A stretch of DNA of 8,460 nucleotides from Kocuria sp. (GTDB lineage Bacteria; Actinomycetota; Actinomycetes; Actinomycetales; Micrococcaceae). Positions 1 through 6,547 of this stretch are shown piece after piece. The notes beneath the pieces are model-generated. The model was not told where the DNA came from and searched no databases. It saw nothing but the letters and a program-made list of their open reading frames with translations. The DNA is taken from positions 1 through 8,460 of the forward strand of contig JAKDKI010000078.1 of the NCBI GenBank assembly GCA_030453435.1. Reading direction: 5' to 3'. Position 1 is the first letter of the stretch; each line of letters starts with the position of its first letter. The position numbers and the translations under genes are program-made.

Positions 1-519
1 TCCGGTGCCATTGCCCTGGCCATTGCCACGGAAGACCCCACCACTCGCGTGTTCGCGGTGGAAAAAGAGGACTCAGCCTTCGACTGGGCGCAACAGAACC
101 TGCGCGGTTCCAAGGTCACACTCACCCAGGCCGATTATCAGGACTACGAGCCTGAGAACGCGGGCACGTTCTGCGTGGTGGTGAGCAATCCGCCCTACGT
201 CCCGCCCGAGGACATTCCCACGGAGCCTGAGGTCAGGGACTATGACCCACCCACGGCGCTGTACGGGGGAGCTGACCACGGGATGGCACTGCCCTGCGCC
301 GCCATGGACACCGCCGTACGGCTGTTGCGGCCCGGTGGAGCATTATTCATGGAACACGCCGAGTCCCAGGTGGCTGCCATGGAGCGTGAACTTGCCGCCC
401 GTGGTTTCGTGGAGATCCAATTGCATTGCGACCTCGCCGGGAAACCCCGTGCGACAGGCGCGCGCAGACCGGATGCGGATGAAGATTCCAGCATCGATCC
501 GCACCAGACGTTGAGCTAA
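1..519 (+). CDS. prmC: Peptide chain release factor N5-glutamine methyltransferase PrmC (5' end missing)
   Basis: The reading frame is open from base 1, so this is the C-terminal part (about 172 codons) of a protein usually near 280-300 residues. PrmC methylates the glutamine of the GGQ motif of release factors RF1 and RF2 in the cytoplasm, using S-adenosylmethionine. The first visible residues, SGAIALAIA, are the end of the SAM-binding glycine loop. FAVEK (about bases 52-66) carries the acidic residue that normally holds the SAM ribose. NPPYVP (bases 187-204) is the family's substrate-glutamine-binding NPPY signature, and the DLAGKPRATGARR end (about bases 430-468) is typical of PrmC. About 16 acidic and polar residues follow that conserved end before the TAA stop. 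The next gene, tsaC, starts 10 bases downstream, the usual bacterial prmC-tsaC pairing, so they are probably one operon. Identification is strong; only the N-terminal helical domain is missing. Confidence 0.95.
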   Translation, partial: SGAIALAIATEDPTTRVFAVEKEDSAFDWAQQNLRGSKVTLTQADYQDYEPENAGTFCVVVSNPPYVPPEDIPTEPEVRDYDPPTALYGGADHGMALPCAAMDTAVRLLRPGGALFMEHAESQVAAMERELAARGFVEIQLHCDLAGKPRATGARRPDADEDSSIDPHQTLS

Positions 520-529
520 GGAGACGCTC

Positions 530-1633
530 GTGAGTGCCACGTACAAGTGCGCAGACCAGGAATCCATGGGTGCCGCGATCGATCACGCGGCCCGTGTGAT
601 GGCGGACGGCGAATGCATCGTCCTGCCCACGGACACCGTGTACGGCATCGGTTGCGACGCGTTTTCCCCCATGGGTGTCCAGACACTACTCGGTGCCAAG
701 GGCCGTACCCGCCAAATGCCCCCTCCCGTGCTGATTGCCAATCCCGGAGTCATGGAGGGGCTGGCCGACCAGGTGTCGGACGAGGCCCGCGCCCTGGCCG
801 ATGCATTCTGGCCGGGTGCCCTCACTCTCGTGTGTTGGGCCCAGCCGACCCTTGGCTGGGATCTTGGCGAGACCCACGGAACCGTGGCGCTGCGGGTTCC
901 GGACGATCCCGTCGCTCGCCAGGTACTCGAACGGGTCGGCCCCATGGCTGTGTCGTCGGCGAACCTCACGGGCATGCCGGCCGCGCTCTCGGCGGATGAC
1001 GCTCAGGACATGCTCCAGGACAGGGTAGCGCTCTACCTCGACGACGGTCCTCGCCCCAGCGCTGACCACCAAGCTGAAAATCCCGACGGCCTTCCGTCGA
1101 CCATTATCGATTGCACCGGTGAAGTTCCCGTGGTGTTGCGCCTGGGTGCCATCGGTCTCGATGATTTACGGAACGTGGTTTCCACCGTTGATGGTGGGGA
1201 CGATTCGGTGGGTGGTTCCAATGATGCATCGGCGGAGCACGGTGATGGGGGCGAAACCGGTGAGCATGACCATGTCGATGCACCGAGCGAGGGAGCCGGT
1301 GACGACGACACACACGGTGCAGCGGGGGAGACCACGGCCGACGTGACCGTGACCGCGTCGCCGTCGCGAGCCGAAGTGGAACGCACGATCGACCGGTGGC
1401 GCCAACAGGGCGATGCGAGCGACCGCGTCTCTCGCGGGACGGCCGCTGAGCCGTTGGTCGAACCCGGAGCCCCCGAGGCCGAGGTCGCTAGGGCGTTGGT
1501 GCAGAACGCGACTGCGAAACCCGGCGCGCGAGTGGACCAGAATCGGAACAGAGCGGATATTTCTCAGCCCCGATGGGGCGGCACCGCCGCCCTGAGTGTG
1601 GACGAGGCCAATCGCTTGGTCAACGGCGCCTGA
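530..1633 (+). CDS. tsaC: L-threonylcarbamoyladenylate synthase (TsaC/Sua5/YrdC) with long C-terminal extension
   Basis: It makes threonylcarbamoyl-AMP from threonine, bicarbonate and ATP, the first step of t6A formation at position 37 of ANN-decoding tRNAs, in the cytosol. The GTG start at 530 is supported by AAGGAG at 518-523 with 6-base spacing. The YrdC fold covers residues 10-210 of 367: LPTDTVYGIG (32-41), the basic nucleotide-binding segment AKGRTRQMPPPVLI (56-69), LRVPDDP (121-127), VSSANLTG (141-148), STIIDC (190-195) and the closing RLGAI (204-208). Bacterial TsaC normally ends near here. Residues 211-367 are extra: a Gly/Asp/Glu/His-rich linker (about 219-272), then a more ordinary charged segment with possible helix (about 279-292) and a basic/polar tail. 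This does not look like the archaeal/eukaryotic Sua5 C-terminal domain, and no known domain is recognised. The gene follows prmC directly and ends at a strong hairpin. Confidence 0.93.
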   Translation: MSATYKCADQESMGAAIDHAARVMADGECIVLPTDTVYGIGCDAFSPMGVQTLLGAKGRTRQMPPPVLIANPGVMEGLADQVSDEARALADAFWPGALTLVCWAQPTLGWDLGETHGTVALRVPDDPVARQVLERVGPMAVSSANLTGMPAALSADDAQDMLQDRVALYLDDGPRPSADHQAENPDGLPSTIIDCTGEVPVVLRLGAIGLDDLRNVVSTVDGGDDSVGGSNDASAEHGDGGETGEHDHVDAPSEGAGDDDTHGAAGETTADVTVTASPSRAEVERTIDRWRQQGDASDRVSRGTAAEPLVEPGAPEAEVARALVQNATAKPGARVDQNRNRADISQPRWGGTAALSVDEANRLVNGA

Positions 1634-1656
1634 AACGCCGCGCAACTTCCGACGAT

Positions 1657-1700
1657 AAGACCAGGACCGCAACCGAAACGGTTGCGGTCCTCGTCTTTGT
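1657..1700. terminator. Bidirectional intrinsic terminator between tsaC and the convergent SDR gene
   Basis: A perfect 13-bp inverted repeat, AGGACCGCAACCG at 1663-1675 and its complement at 1679-1691, encloses an AAA loop. The stem extends by five more pairs (1657-1661 with 1693-1697) across one mismatch. On the plus strand it is followed by a T-rich run (CTTTGTT, 1695-1701). On the minus strand the flank is less T-rich (TCTTATC). It lies 23 bases after the tsaC stop and 12 bases beyond the stop of the gene coming from the other side, so it plausibly ends both transcripts. The hairpin is directly visible; its function is inferred. Confidence 0.88.
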
Positions 1701-1709
1701 TATCCGGGG

Positions 1710-2678
1710 TTATTTACCCAGCGACAAATGCGCCTGACGCAGCACCTCTTGCACATTGGGCTCGGGAATCACGCCGTTCTCGTGGGCCCACCCGGGCACC
1801 TGCCGTTGACCGAACCAGGTGACCTCCAGGCGGCGGATTGCTCCGTTGAAACGATTATTGGCCAGCCGAGAAACCCAGTATCCGGCGTCGATCACGGCAC
1901 GGCACAGGAACGGCGGCAATTGCAGCGGATGGCGGTGACCGGCGTCGCGCAGAACGGACCCGGTGGTCGCGCCCTCCCACGGCTGCAGAATCACGGCTGG
2001 CAACGGCTCCGGGAACTCTCCCGCGGCCACCGCGAACTGGGCGAGGGCCTTGACCGAGGTCACGGGCGTGGGTGCGGTGCCGTCACCTGCGACTGAGGAG
2101 AACACCGAGGACGCGAACTTGGCGAGCAAGCGCGTGGTGCGTCGGCCGCTGCCCATGACCGAGGTTGCCCGCAACACCGTGATGTGCGGCGCGTGTGGCT
2201 GGTCCTCCCAATCGGCGCGCAAGCGGTACAGGGCGGATTCACCGAGCGCCTTGGACAGGGAGTAAGCAGAGAACGGCGCGGTGCGGATCGATTCGTCCAG
2301 TACCGGGGCGTCACCCTGGACGGAGGCCGAGCTGATGTGAATGACCCGGCGGACACCGGTGCGGTGCGCGGCCAGAGCAACGAGAACGGGGAGCAGAGCA
2401 TTAGCGCCCGTCAAGGACTGCTGATGAGTCTGGTCGGGCGCGGCCAGGCCAGCGGCGTTGACCACGATGTCCGCGCCGGCAAACGAATCGGCCAGGTAAT
2501 CGATGACCGACTCCAGTCGATGGGCGTGCTCGATCACGTGGTGCACGGTCGTGGCCGGTGAGGCCAACCGGGGCGTGGACACCGGGGTCACGGCAATGTT
2601 CTTGGTCTGCAGGGCAGTGGTGATGGCCGACCCCACAAAGCCCGTGGCTCCGAGTACTCGCCAGCTACTAGCTGTCAC
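1710..2678 (-). CDS. NAD(P)-dependent epimerase/dehydratase/reductase (extended SDR), putative nucleotide-sugar C4-reductase or epimerase
   Basis: A 322-residue soluble extended short-chain dehydrogenase/reductase. The start is placed at the GTG at 2678, not at an ATG 15 codons upstream, because GGGAGGAG lies 7 bases before the GTG and the protein then opens just ahead of the Rossmann strand. Visible motifs are the NAD(P)-binding GATGFVG (residues 10-16), NAAG (74-77), the catalytic serine region SSAS (116-119) and YSLSK (139-143), the YxxxK catalytic pair. The C-terminal part (about 190-322) is the variable substrate domain. The exact substrate cannot be read from sequence. Size and the predicted 4,6-dehydratase encoded 2 kb away suggest a role like WbpK/WbpV, reducing C4 of a UDP-4-keto-6-deoxy-HexNAc; this is inference. 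A sugar epimerase or another NDP-sugar reductase is also possible. It is the only gene here on the minus strand: convergent with tsaC, divergent from the glycosyltransferases. Confidence 0.85.
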   Translation of the reverse strand: MTASSWRVLGATGFVGSAITTALQTKNIAVTPVSTPRLASPATTVHHVIEHAHRLESVIDYLADSFAGADIVVNAAGLAAPDQTHQQSLTGANALLPVLVALAAHRTGVRRVIHISSASVQGDAPVLDESIRTAPFSAYSLSKALGESALYRLRADWEDQPHAPHITVLRATSVMGSGRRTTRLLAKFASSVFSSVAGDGTAPTPVTSVKALAQFAVAAGEFPEPLPAVILQPWEGATTGSVLRDAGHRHPLQLPPFLCRAVIDAGYWVSRLANNRFNGAIRRLEVTWFGQRQVPGWAHENGVIPEPNVQEVLRQAHLSLGK

Positions 2679-2685
2679 GGTGAAT

Positions 2686-2693
2686 CTCCTCCC
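2686..2693 (-). promoter_or_regulatory. Ribosome binding site that fixes the SDR start
   Basis: The minus strand reads GGGAGGAG, an excellent Shine-Dalgarno match, 7 bases before the GTG at 2678. No comparable site precedes the in-frame ATG at 2723, so the shorter protein is preferred. Confidence 0.85.
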
Positions 2694-2763
2694 GACATTG
2701 GTTTCTTCATCGTACGGCAGCAACCACGCGCTGACCGTGTCCGGGAGATTGTCAGCCGCGCGT

Positions 2764-2772
2764 TGATAGAAT
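2764..2772 (+). promoter_or_regulatory. Possible extended -10 promoter element for the glycosyltransferase genes
   Basis: TGATAGAAT combines a TGn extension with a -10-like TAGAAT hexamer (2767-2772), about 61 bases upstream of the ATG at 2834. No good -35 lies at 16-18 bases; the TTGTCA at 2749-2754 is only 12 bases away. The stretch 2679-2833 is the only sizeable intergenic gap in front of a gene and separates divergent genes, so promoters are expected here, but this particular element is tentative. Confidence 0.35.
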
Positions 2773-2833
2773 CCGTGAGTCCATCGGGGCCTGAATTTGT
2801 AGGTCCCTCACAGTACTTTCCGCGGGAGCAATC

Positions 2834-3760
2834 ATGACTCGAGCCAGTTCACGCCCGGCGCAGAGCCAACGCGTCAGTGTCGCGTGCGTGACGCAGGACC
2901 GTCCCCGCGATGTTGAACAGCTCATCGTTGGCCTCAGGAGCCAATCCGATCCGATCGACAGTCTGTGTCTGGTGGACGCGGGCAAGGCGGCGCTGGACGC
3001 GGCTCATCTCCGCGAGTTAATCGACGGTGCCTTTGAGCTTCGTTACCTGCGTTCGGAAGCGAACCTGGGTGGCGCGGGTGGTTTCTCGCTCGCAATTCTC
3101 ACCGCCCTGTCCACTGGCGCGGACCAAGTGTGGCTCATGGACGATGACGCGCATCCGGAGGACGAGAACTGCTTGCGGACCCTGCGCCGAGCTGCCGCCG
3201 AACGGAGTCTGGCGGTGGTGTCCCCGCTGATCGTGGCACCGCAGGATCACGGGACGCTTTCCTTCCCGTTCCGCCTCGAGGGGAGCATTACTCACTCTCG
3301 AGATGACATTGAATCTTTAGGGTTTATTCCTTCCTACGCGGCCTTTTTTAATGGCGCACTCATGGACGAGTCGGTGTTCTTCACCGTGGGGCTCCCGGAT
3401 CTCAAGTTGTTCCTGCGCGGAGACGAAGTGGATTTCTTGGTGCGCCTGCGTAAGTCCGGTTTGCCGTTCGGCACCGTGACCACCACCGCTGTGGCGCACC
3501 CGCCGGGATGGGACGAGGAGCAGGTTGTCATTCCCGGCAAGCTCCAGGTGCTGATTCCCCCGGGCCAGTTCAAACAGCAGCATTTCTTCCGTAACCGCGG
3601 CTACGTGTCGTGGCGGTACAAGCGCGTGGTCCAGTTGGGCGCGGACGCGATCGGTTATCCGGCGTACTACCTGCAACGCAGAGACCTCAAGGGACTGCGT
3701 ACCTGGGCTGGCCGGTACATCAACGGGATGCGGGGACGTGGTTTCGGTGGCCCTCGCTGA
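2834..3760 (+). CDS. GT2-family glycosyltransferase resembling galactofuranosyltransferase GlfT1
   Basis: A 308-residue cytoplasmic-face glycosyltransferase with a GT-A fold. The ATG start is preceded by GGGAG at 2824-2828 (5-base spacing). Key segments are NLGGAGGF (residues 77-84), WLMDDDAHPED (100-110) with the metal-binding DDD at 103-105, FFNGAL (171-176), GLPDLKLFLRGDEVD (186-200) with the likely catalytic acidic residues, SGLPFGT (208-214), His222, FFRNRGYV (251-258) and RRDLKGL (282-288). From memory of the family, these match segment for segment the mycobacterial GlfT1 (Rv3782 type, about 304 residues), which moves galactofuranose from UDP-Galf to the rhamnosyl-GlcNAc lipid carrier of arabinogalactan. 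Galf donor use here is therefore a reasonable inference, but related rhamnosyltransferases share part of this pattern. The end overlaps the next glycosyltransferase gene by 23 bases. Two TTA leucine codons (3017, 3317) and an AT-rich patch near 3300-3355 are mildly unusual for this GC-rich DNA. Confidence 0.85.
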   Translation: MTRASSRPAQSQRVSVACVTQDRPRDVEQLIVGLRSQSDPIDSLCLVDAGKAALDAAHLRELIDGAFELRYLRSEANLGGAGGFSLAILTALSTGADQVWLMDDDAHPEDENCLRTLRRAAAERSLAVVSPLIVAPQDHGTLSFPFRLEGSITHSRDDIESLGFIPSYAAFFNGALMDESVFFTVGLPDLKLFLRGDEVDFLVRLRKSGLPFGTVTTTAVAHPPGWDEEQVVIPGKLQVLIPPGQFKQQHFFRNRGYVSWRYKRVVQLGADAIGYPAYYLQRRDLKGLRTWAGRYINGMRGRGFGGPR

Positions 3761-4607
3761 GCCCCTGAACCCCGCAGAATGTCCCGCGCCCTTCTCGTTG
3801 TTGGTACCCGTCTACCGAGGAGACTCCGCCCACCGGGTGCGCCGCGCCGTCGAATCCAACACCCATGAGCAGACCCGCCCGCCCTCGCAGGTCGTGATCG
3901 TGCGTGATGGCCCCGTGCCCCAAGAGATCACCGACGAGCTGGACCGGATCAGCGCGGCGTCGGCGGTGCCCGTGGTGCGTGTGGAACTGGAACACAATGC
4001 GGGACTCACCAATGCCCTGAACACCGGGCTGCTGTGGTGCACCCACGACGTGGTGGCCCGTGCGGACGCTGACGATATCTCTTACCCGGATCGCTTCGAA
4101 CGGCAATTGCCGTTGATCGAGGACGGCGCCGCCCTGGTCGGCGCCTCGATGCACGAGATCGGCGAGGACGAATCAGCGCCCGTCGCTCTGCGGCAGGCGC
4201 CGGTGGGTCGGATGGAAATCGAGAGCGTGGGCAAACGCCGCAATCCGATTTCCCACCCGTCCGTGGTGTTCCGTCGCAGCGCGGTGGAAGCGGTCGGTGG
4301 TTATGAACACGTGCCCATGGCCGAGGACTATTGGTTGTGGGCGCGCATGCTCCACGCAGGGGCTGACGTGCGGAATGTCTCTGATCCGCTCGTCGGCTAC
4401 CGAGTCTCGGCCGGGTCCTACGAAAGACGCGGGGGACTCCGCGTGTTTCTGGCCGAGATGGCGTTGCAAAGGAAATTGCGCCGTTTAGGGTACGTGGGGT
4501 TCATACAATGGGCCACGAACGTGATCGTGCGAGGCGGCTACAGATTTGTGCCGTTGAAAGTGCGGGAAACGGCCTACCGATTCATGGTGGGTCACCGCAA
4601 CGGCTAG
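3738..4607 (+). CDS. GT2-family glycosyltransferase (AmsE type)
   Basis: A 289-residue GT-A glycosyltransferase, probably acting at the inner membrane face on a lipid-linked glycan. The fold opens with FSLLVPVYRGD (residues 19-29). Then come the sugar-nucleotide-binding DGP (57-59), NAGLTNALNTGL (87-98), the metal-binding DADD (110-113) in RADADDISYPDRF, NPISHPSVVFRRSAV (169-183) and GGYEHVPMAEDYWLWARM (187-204), whose ED pair (196-197) is the expected catalytic base region. This layout is typical of GT2 enzymes similar to the amylovoran glycosyltransferase AmsE; donor and acceptor cannot be told. The start is uncertain: GTG at 3738, or GTG at 3747, which has GGGGA (3732-3736) 10 bases upstream. 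Either overlaps the preceding glycosyltransferase gene (stop at 3760), suggesting translational coupling. The stop at 4607 is 29 bases before the dehydratase gene. Confidence 0.85.
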   Translation: MVSVALAEPLNPAECPAPFSLLVPVYRGDSAHRVRRAVESNTHEQTRPPSQVVIVRDGPVPQEITDELDRISAASAVPVVRVELEHNAGLTNALNTGLLWCTHDVVARADADDISYPDRFERQLPLIEDGAALVGASMHEIGEDESAPVALRQAPVGRMEIESVGKRRNPISHPSVVFRRSAVEAVGGYEHVPMAEDYWLWARMLHAGADVRNVSDPLVGYRVSAGSYERRGGLRVFLAEMALQRKLRRLGYVGFIQWATNVIVRGGYRFVPLKVRETAYRFMVGHRNG

Positions 4608-4620
4608 TTCGCGTGCTCGA

Positions 4621-4625
4621 AAGGA
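4621..4625 (+). promoter_or_regulatory. Ribosome binding site supporting the dehydratase start at 4637
   Basis: AAGGA ends 11 bases before the ATG at 4637, a slightly long but workable spacing. The frame is open upstream to an ATG at 4508, but those 43 extra codons would lie inside the preceding glycosyltransferase gene and show no conserved sequence. The start at 4637 gives the usual N-terminus just before the first membrane helix. Confidence 0.7.
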
Positions 4626-4636
4626 CGTCAACGCGC

Positions 4637-6547
4637 ATGGGGAACCCCCACATCAATACCCCCTCGGCGGAGAAGCCGGTTGCGTGGTTGTGGATCCAGA
4701 TGATTCTGGATTCCGCCGCGTGGATCGTTGCCATGTGCGTGGCGGTGCTTCTGCGCTACGAGATGAACGTGCAGTTCGTCTCCGTGGGCGGCCTGGTGAT
4801 CACGTGCGCCGTGGCCGTCGCCTGCCAGATGGTGGTGGGATTCTCTTTCGCCCTCTATAAGGGCCGCTATTCCTTCGGCAGTTTTGAAGAGGCCAAACTC
4901 CTGGTCGTGGTGACGGTGATTGTCACAGCCATCCTCGAGGTCGTATTGCTGGTATTCGGCGTGGCCATGGGGATCCCACGATCCATTGGTTTCATCGCGT
5001 TCCCCTTCGCGTGTTTGTTCATGGCGGCCTTCCGCTATCTCAAGCGCATGTACCAGGAATCCACGGCCAAGCCCGGGGCCGAGGCCCAGCACGTGGTGGT
5101 GTTCGGAGCCGGTTACCTGGGTACATTCCTGGTTCACCGCATGATGCAGGACCCGTCCTCCGAGTTCTTGCCCGTCGCCCTCATTGACGACGACCCCGCC
5201 AAGAAGCACCTGCGAATCTCGTCTGTTCCCGTGATGGGCACGCTGCACGACGTCGCGCAGGTCCTGGAAAGCACGCGATCCGCGGTGTTGATCGTGGCCA
5301 TTTCCGATGTCGAGCCGCGCCTCATGCGCCGCGTTTCCGACGCCGTGGCCGGAACCAACACGCGCGTGATGACCGTGCCACCGATCACCGACATGTTGAC
5401 GGGCAGTAAGCAGAGCGTGGACCTGCGGGACATCGCCATGGAGGATCTGATCGGTCGTCGCCCGGTGGACATCCACGTGGACGCGATCGCGGGCTACGTC
5501 ACGGGCAAGCGCGTCCTGGTCACGGGCGCGGGCGGTTCCATCGGTTCGGAGCTGTGCCGTCAGCTCGTGGGATTCGAACCCGCCGAACTGATCATGCTGG
5601 ACCGTGATGAGACCGGTCTGCAATCCACCCAGATCTCGATCACCGGTCGCGGCTTGCTGGACGGCAACGACACGGTACTCGCGGATATCAGGGACACCGA
5701 GTCGCTCGAGCACATTTTCGAGCGGCGGCAACCCGAAGTCGTGTTCCACGCCGCCGCACTCAAGCACGTGTCCCTGTTGGAGCAGTTCCCGGACGAAGCC
5801 TGGAAGACCAATGTGATGGGCACGCTCAACGTGCTCAACGCGGCCGCCAAGGTGGACGTGGATGTGTTTGTGAACGTCTCCACGGACAAGGCTGCGAACC
5901 CCACCACCGCACTGGGTCACTCCAAGCGCGTGGCGGAGAAGCTGACTGCGTGGATGGCGGGGCAGACCGGTAAACGATATGCGTCAGTGCGCTTCGGCAA
6001 CGTGTTCGGCTCGCGCGGTTCCATGCTGCCGCTCTTCGCGGAGCAGATCCGCCAGGGAGGCCCCATTACGGTGACCCACGCGGACGCCACTCGGTATTTC
6101 ATGACCATTCCCGAGGCCTGCCAGCTGGTCATCCAGGCAGGCGCCATTGCCAGCGGGGGAGAGGTTCTCATCCTGGACATGGGCGAACCCGTCAGGATTC
6201 TGGACGTCGCCGAACGACTGCGTGCAATGTCCGGCCGCGAGGACGTGGAGATCGTCATTACCGGGCTGCGCCACGGTGAGAAGCTCCACGAGGACCTGAT
6301 CGGTGCCGGCGAGAGCGACGAACGTCCCCTCCACCCCAAGATCTCCCACGCCAAGGCCGAGCGCTTGGACCCGGCTCACCTGGATCGGCACGTGTGGAAG
6401 GTACGGGGCGGCATGCTGTTCACCGGTTCCATCCCCGTGATCAAGGACAGCACCCAGCCCCGCATCACGGACTTTTCCGTCCCGCGAGCCAAGGAACATC
6501 AGAAGCCATCCCCCTACGCAGACCGCAACGGGGGAGAGAACTCATGA
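4637..6547 (+). CDS. Membrane-bound UDP-HexNAc 4,6-dehydratase / polysaccharide biosynthesis protein (CapD/WbpM/PglF family)
   Basis: A 636-residue enzyme of the long CapD/WbpM/PglF class. Members dehydrate UDP-GlcNAc to a UDP-4-keto-6-deoxy sugar, the precursor of QuiNAc, FucNAc and bacillosamine-type sugars. Four hydrophobic helices lie at about residues 18-40, 50-73, 88-110 and 115-133. A first Rossmann-like domain has GAGYLG (157-162). The extended-SDR catalytic domain begins at about 292 with GAGGSIG (297-303), followed by LDRDE (321-325), HAAALKHV (371-378), STDKAANPT (415-423) and RFGNVFGSRGSMLPLF (452-467). The T-D-K residues (416-418), catalytic in PglF-type enzymes, are present. In the position of the classical YxxxK tyrosine (Met in WbpM/PglF) there is leucine: L426-x3-K430. 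The C-terminal 35 residues are polar and variable. The stop overlaps the next start as ATGA. Family assignment is firm; 4,6-dehydratase rather than epimerase activity is inferred. Confidence 0.9.
   Translation: MGNPHINTPSAEKPVAWLWIQMILDSAAWIVAMCVAVLLRYEMNVQFVSVGGLVITCAVAVACQMVVGFSFALYKGRYSFGSFEEAKLLVVVTVIVTAILEVVLLVFGVAMGIPRSIGFIAFPFACLFMAAFRYLKRMYQESTAKPGAEAQHVVVFGAGYLGTFLVHRMMQDPSSEFLPVALIDDDPAKKHLRISSVPVMGTLHDVAQVLESTRSAVLIVAISDVEPRLMRRVSDAVAGTNTRVMTVPPITDMLTGSKQSVDLRDIAMEDLIGRRPVDIHVDAIAGYVTGKRVLVTGAGGSIGSELCRQLVGFEPAELIMLDRDETGLQSTQISITGRGLLDGNDTVLADIRDTESLEHIFERRQPEVVFHAAALKHVSLLEQFPDEAWKTNVMGTLNVLNAAAKVDVDVFVNVSTDKAANPTTALGHSKRVAEKLTAWMAGQTGKRYASVRFGNVFGSRGSMLPLFAEQIRQGGPITVTHADATRYFMTIPEACQLVIQAGAIASGGEVLILDMGEPVRILDVAERLRAMSGREDVEIVITGLRHGEKLHEDLIGAGESDERPLHPKISHAKAERLDPAHLDRHVWKVRGGMLFTGSIPVIKDSTQPRITDFSVPRAKEHQKPSPYADRNGGENS
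6530..6536 (+). promoter_or_regulatory. Ribosome binding site for the sugar-1-phosphate transferase
   Basis: GGGGGAG lies inside the 3' end of the dehydratase gene, 7 bases before the ATG at 6544. It selects this ATG over the upstream in-frame ATG at 6394, which would add 50 residues read out of frame from the dehydratase and rich in His/Arg/Pro. Confidence 0.8.

Noticed and set aside
1190..1330. Possible tandem repeat in the acidic tsaC region
   Set aside because: GGTGA/GATG-like words recur, but without a fixed unit length or alignment; this is compositional bias from Gly/Asp/Glu codons rather than a true repeat.
1166..1672. A 168-codon minus-strand frame opposite the tsaC tail, considered as an alternative explanation for the long extension
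   Set aside because: It starts within the terminator hairpin region, has no convincing ribosome binding site and shows no recognisable domain. The plus-strand frame is continuous from the YrdC domain to its stop.
2679..2833. Possible small RNA, riboswitch or attachment site in the divergent intergenic region
   Set aside because: No strong hairpin, conserved riboswitch core, tRNA-like end or flanking direct repeat could be seen.
4504..4509. TACAAT as a -10 box for an internal promoter before the dehydratase gene
   Set aside because: It lies within glycosyltransferase codons and no acceptable -35 is found at 16-18 bases upstream; chance occurrence is likely.
4508..4636. N-terminal extension of the dehydratase to the ATG at 4508
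   Set aside because: The extra 43 residues lie inside the previous gene's coding sequence, are Arg/Gly-rich and have no ribosome binding site, while 4637 has one and gives a normal N-terminus.
4628..5920. A 430-codon open frame on the minus strand, antisense to the dehydratase gene
   Set aside because: It is the mirror of a strongly conserved gene in GC-rich DNA. Its translation is His/Gly/Val-rich with no recognisable domain, and the plus-strand frame carries all the family motifs.
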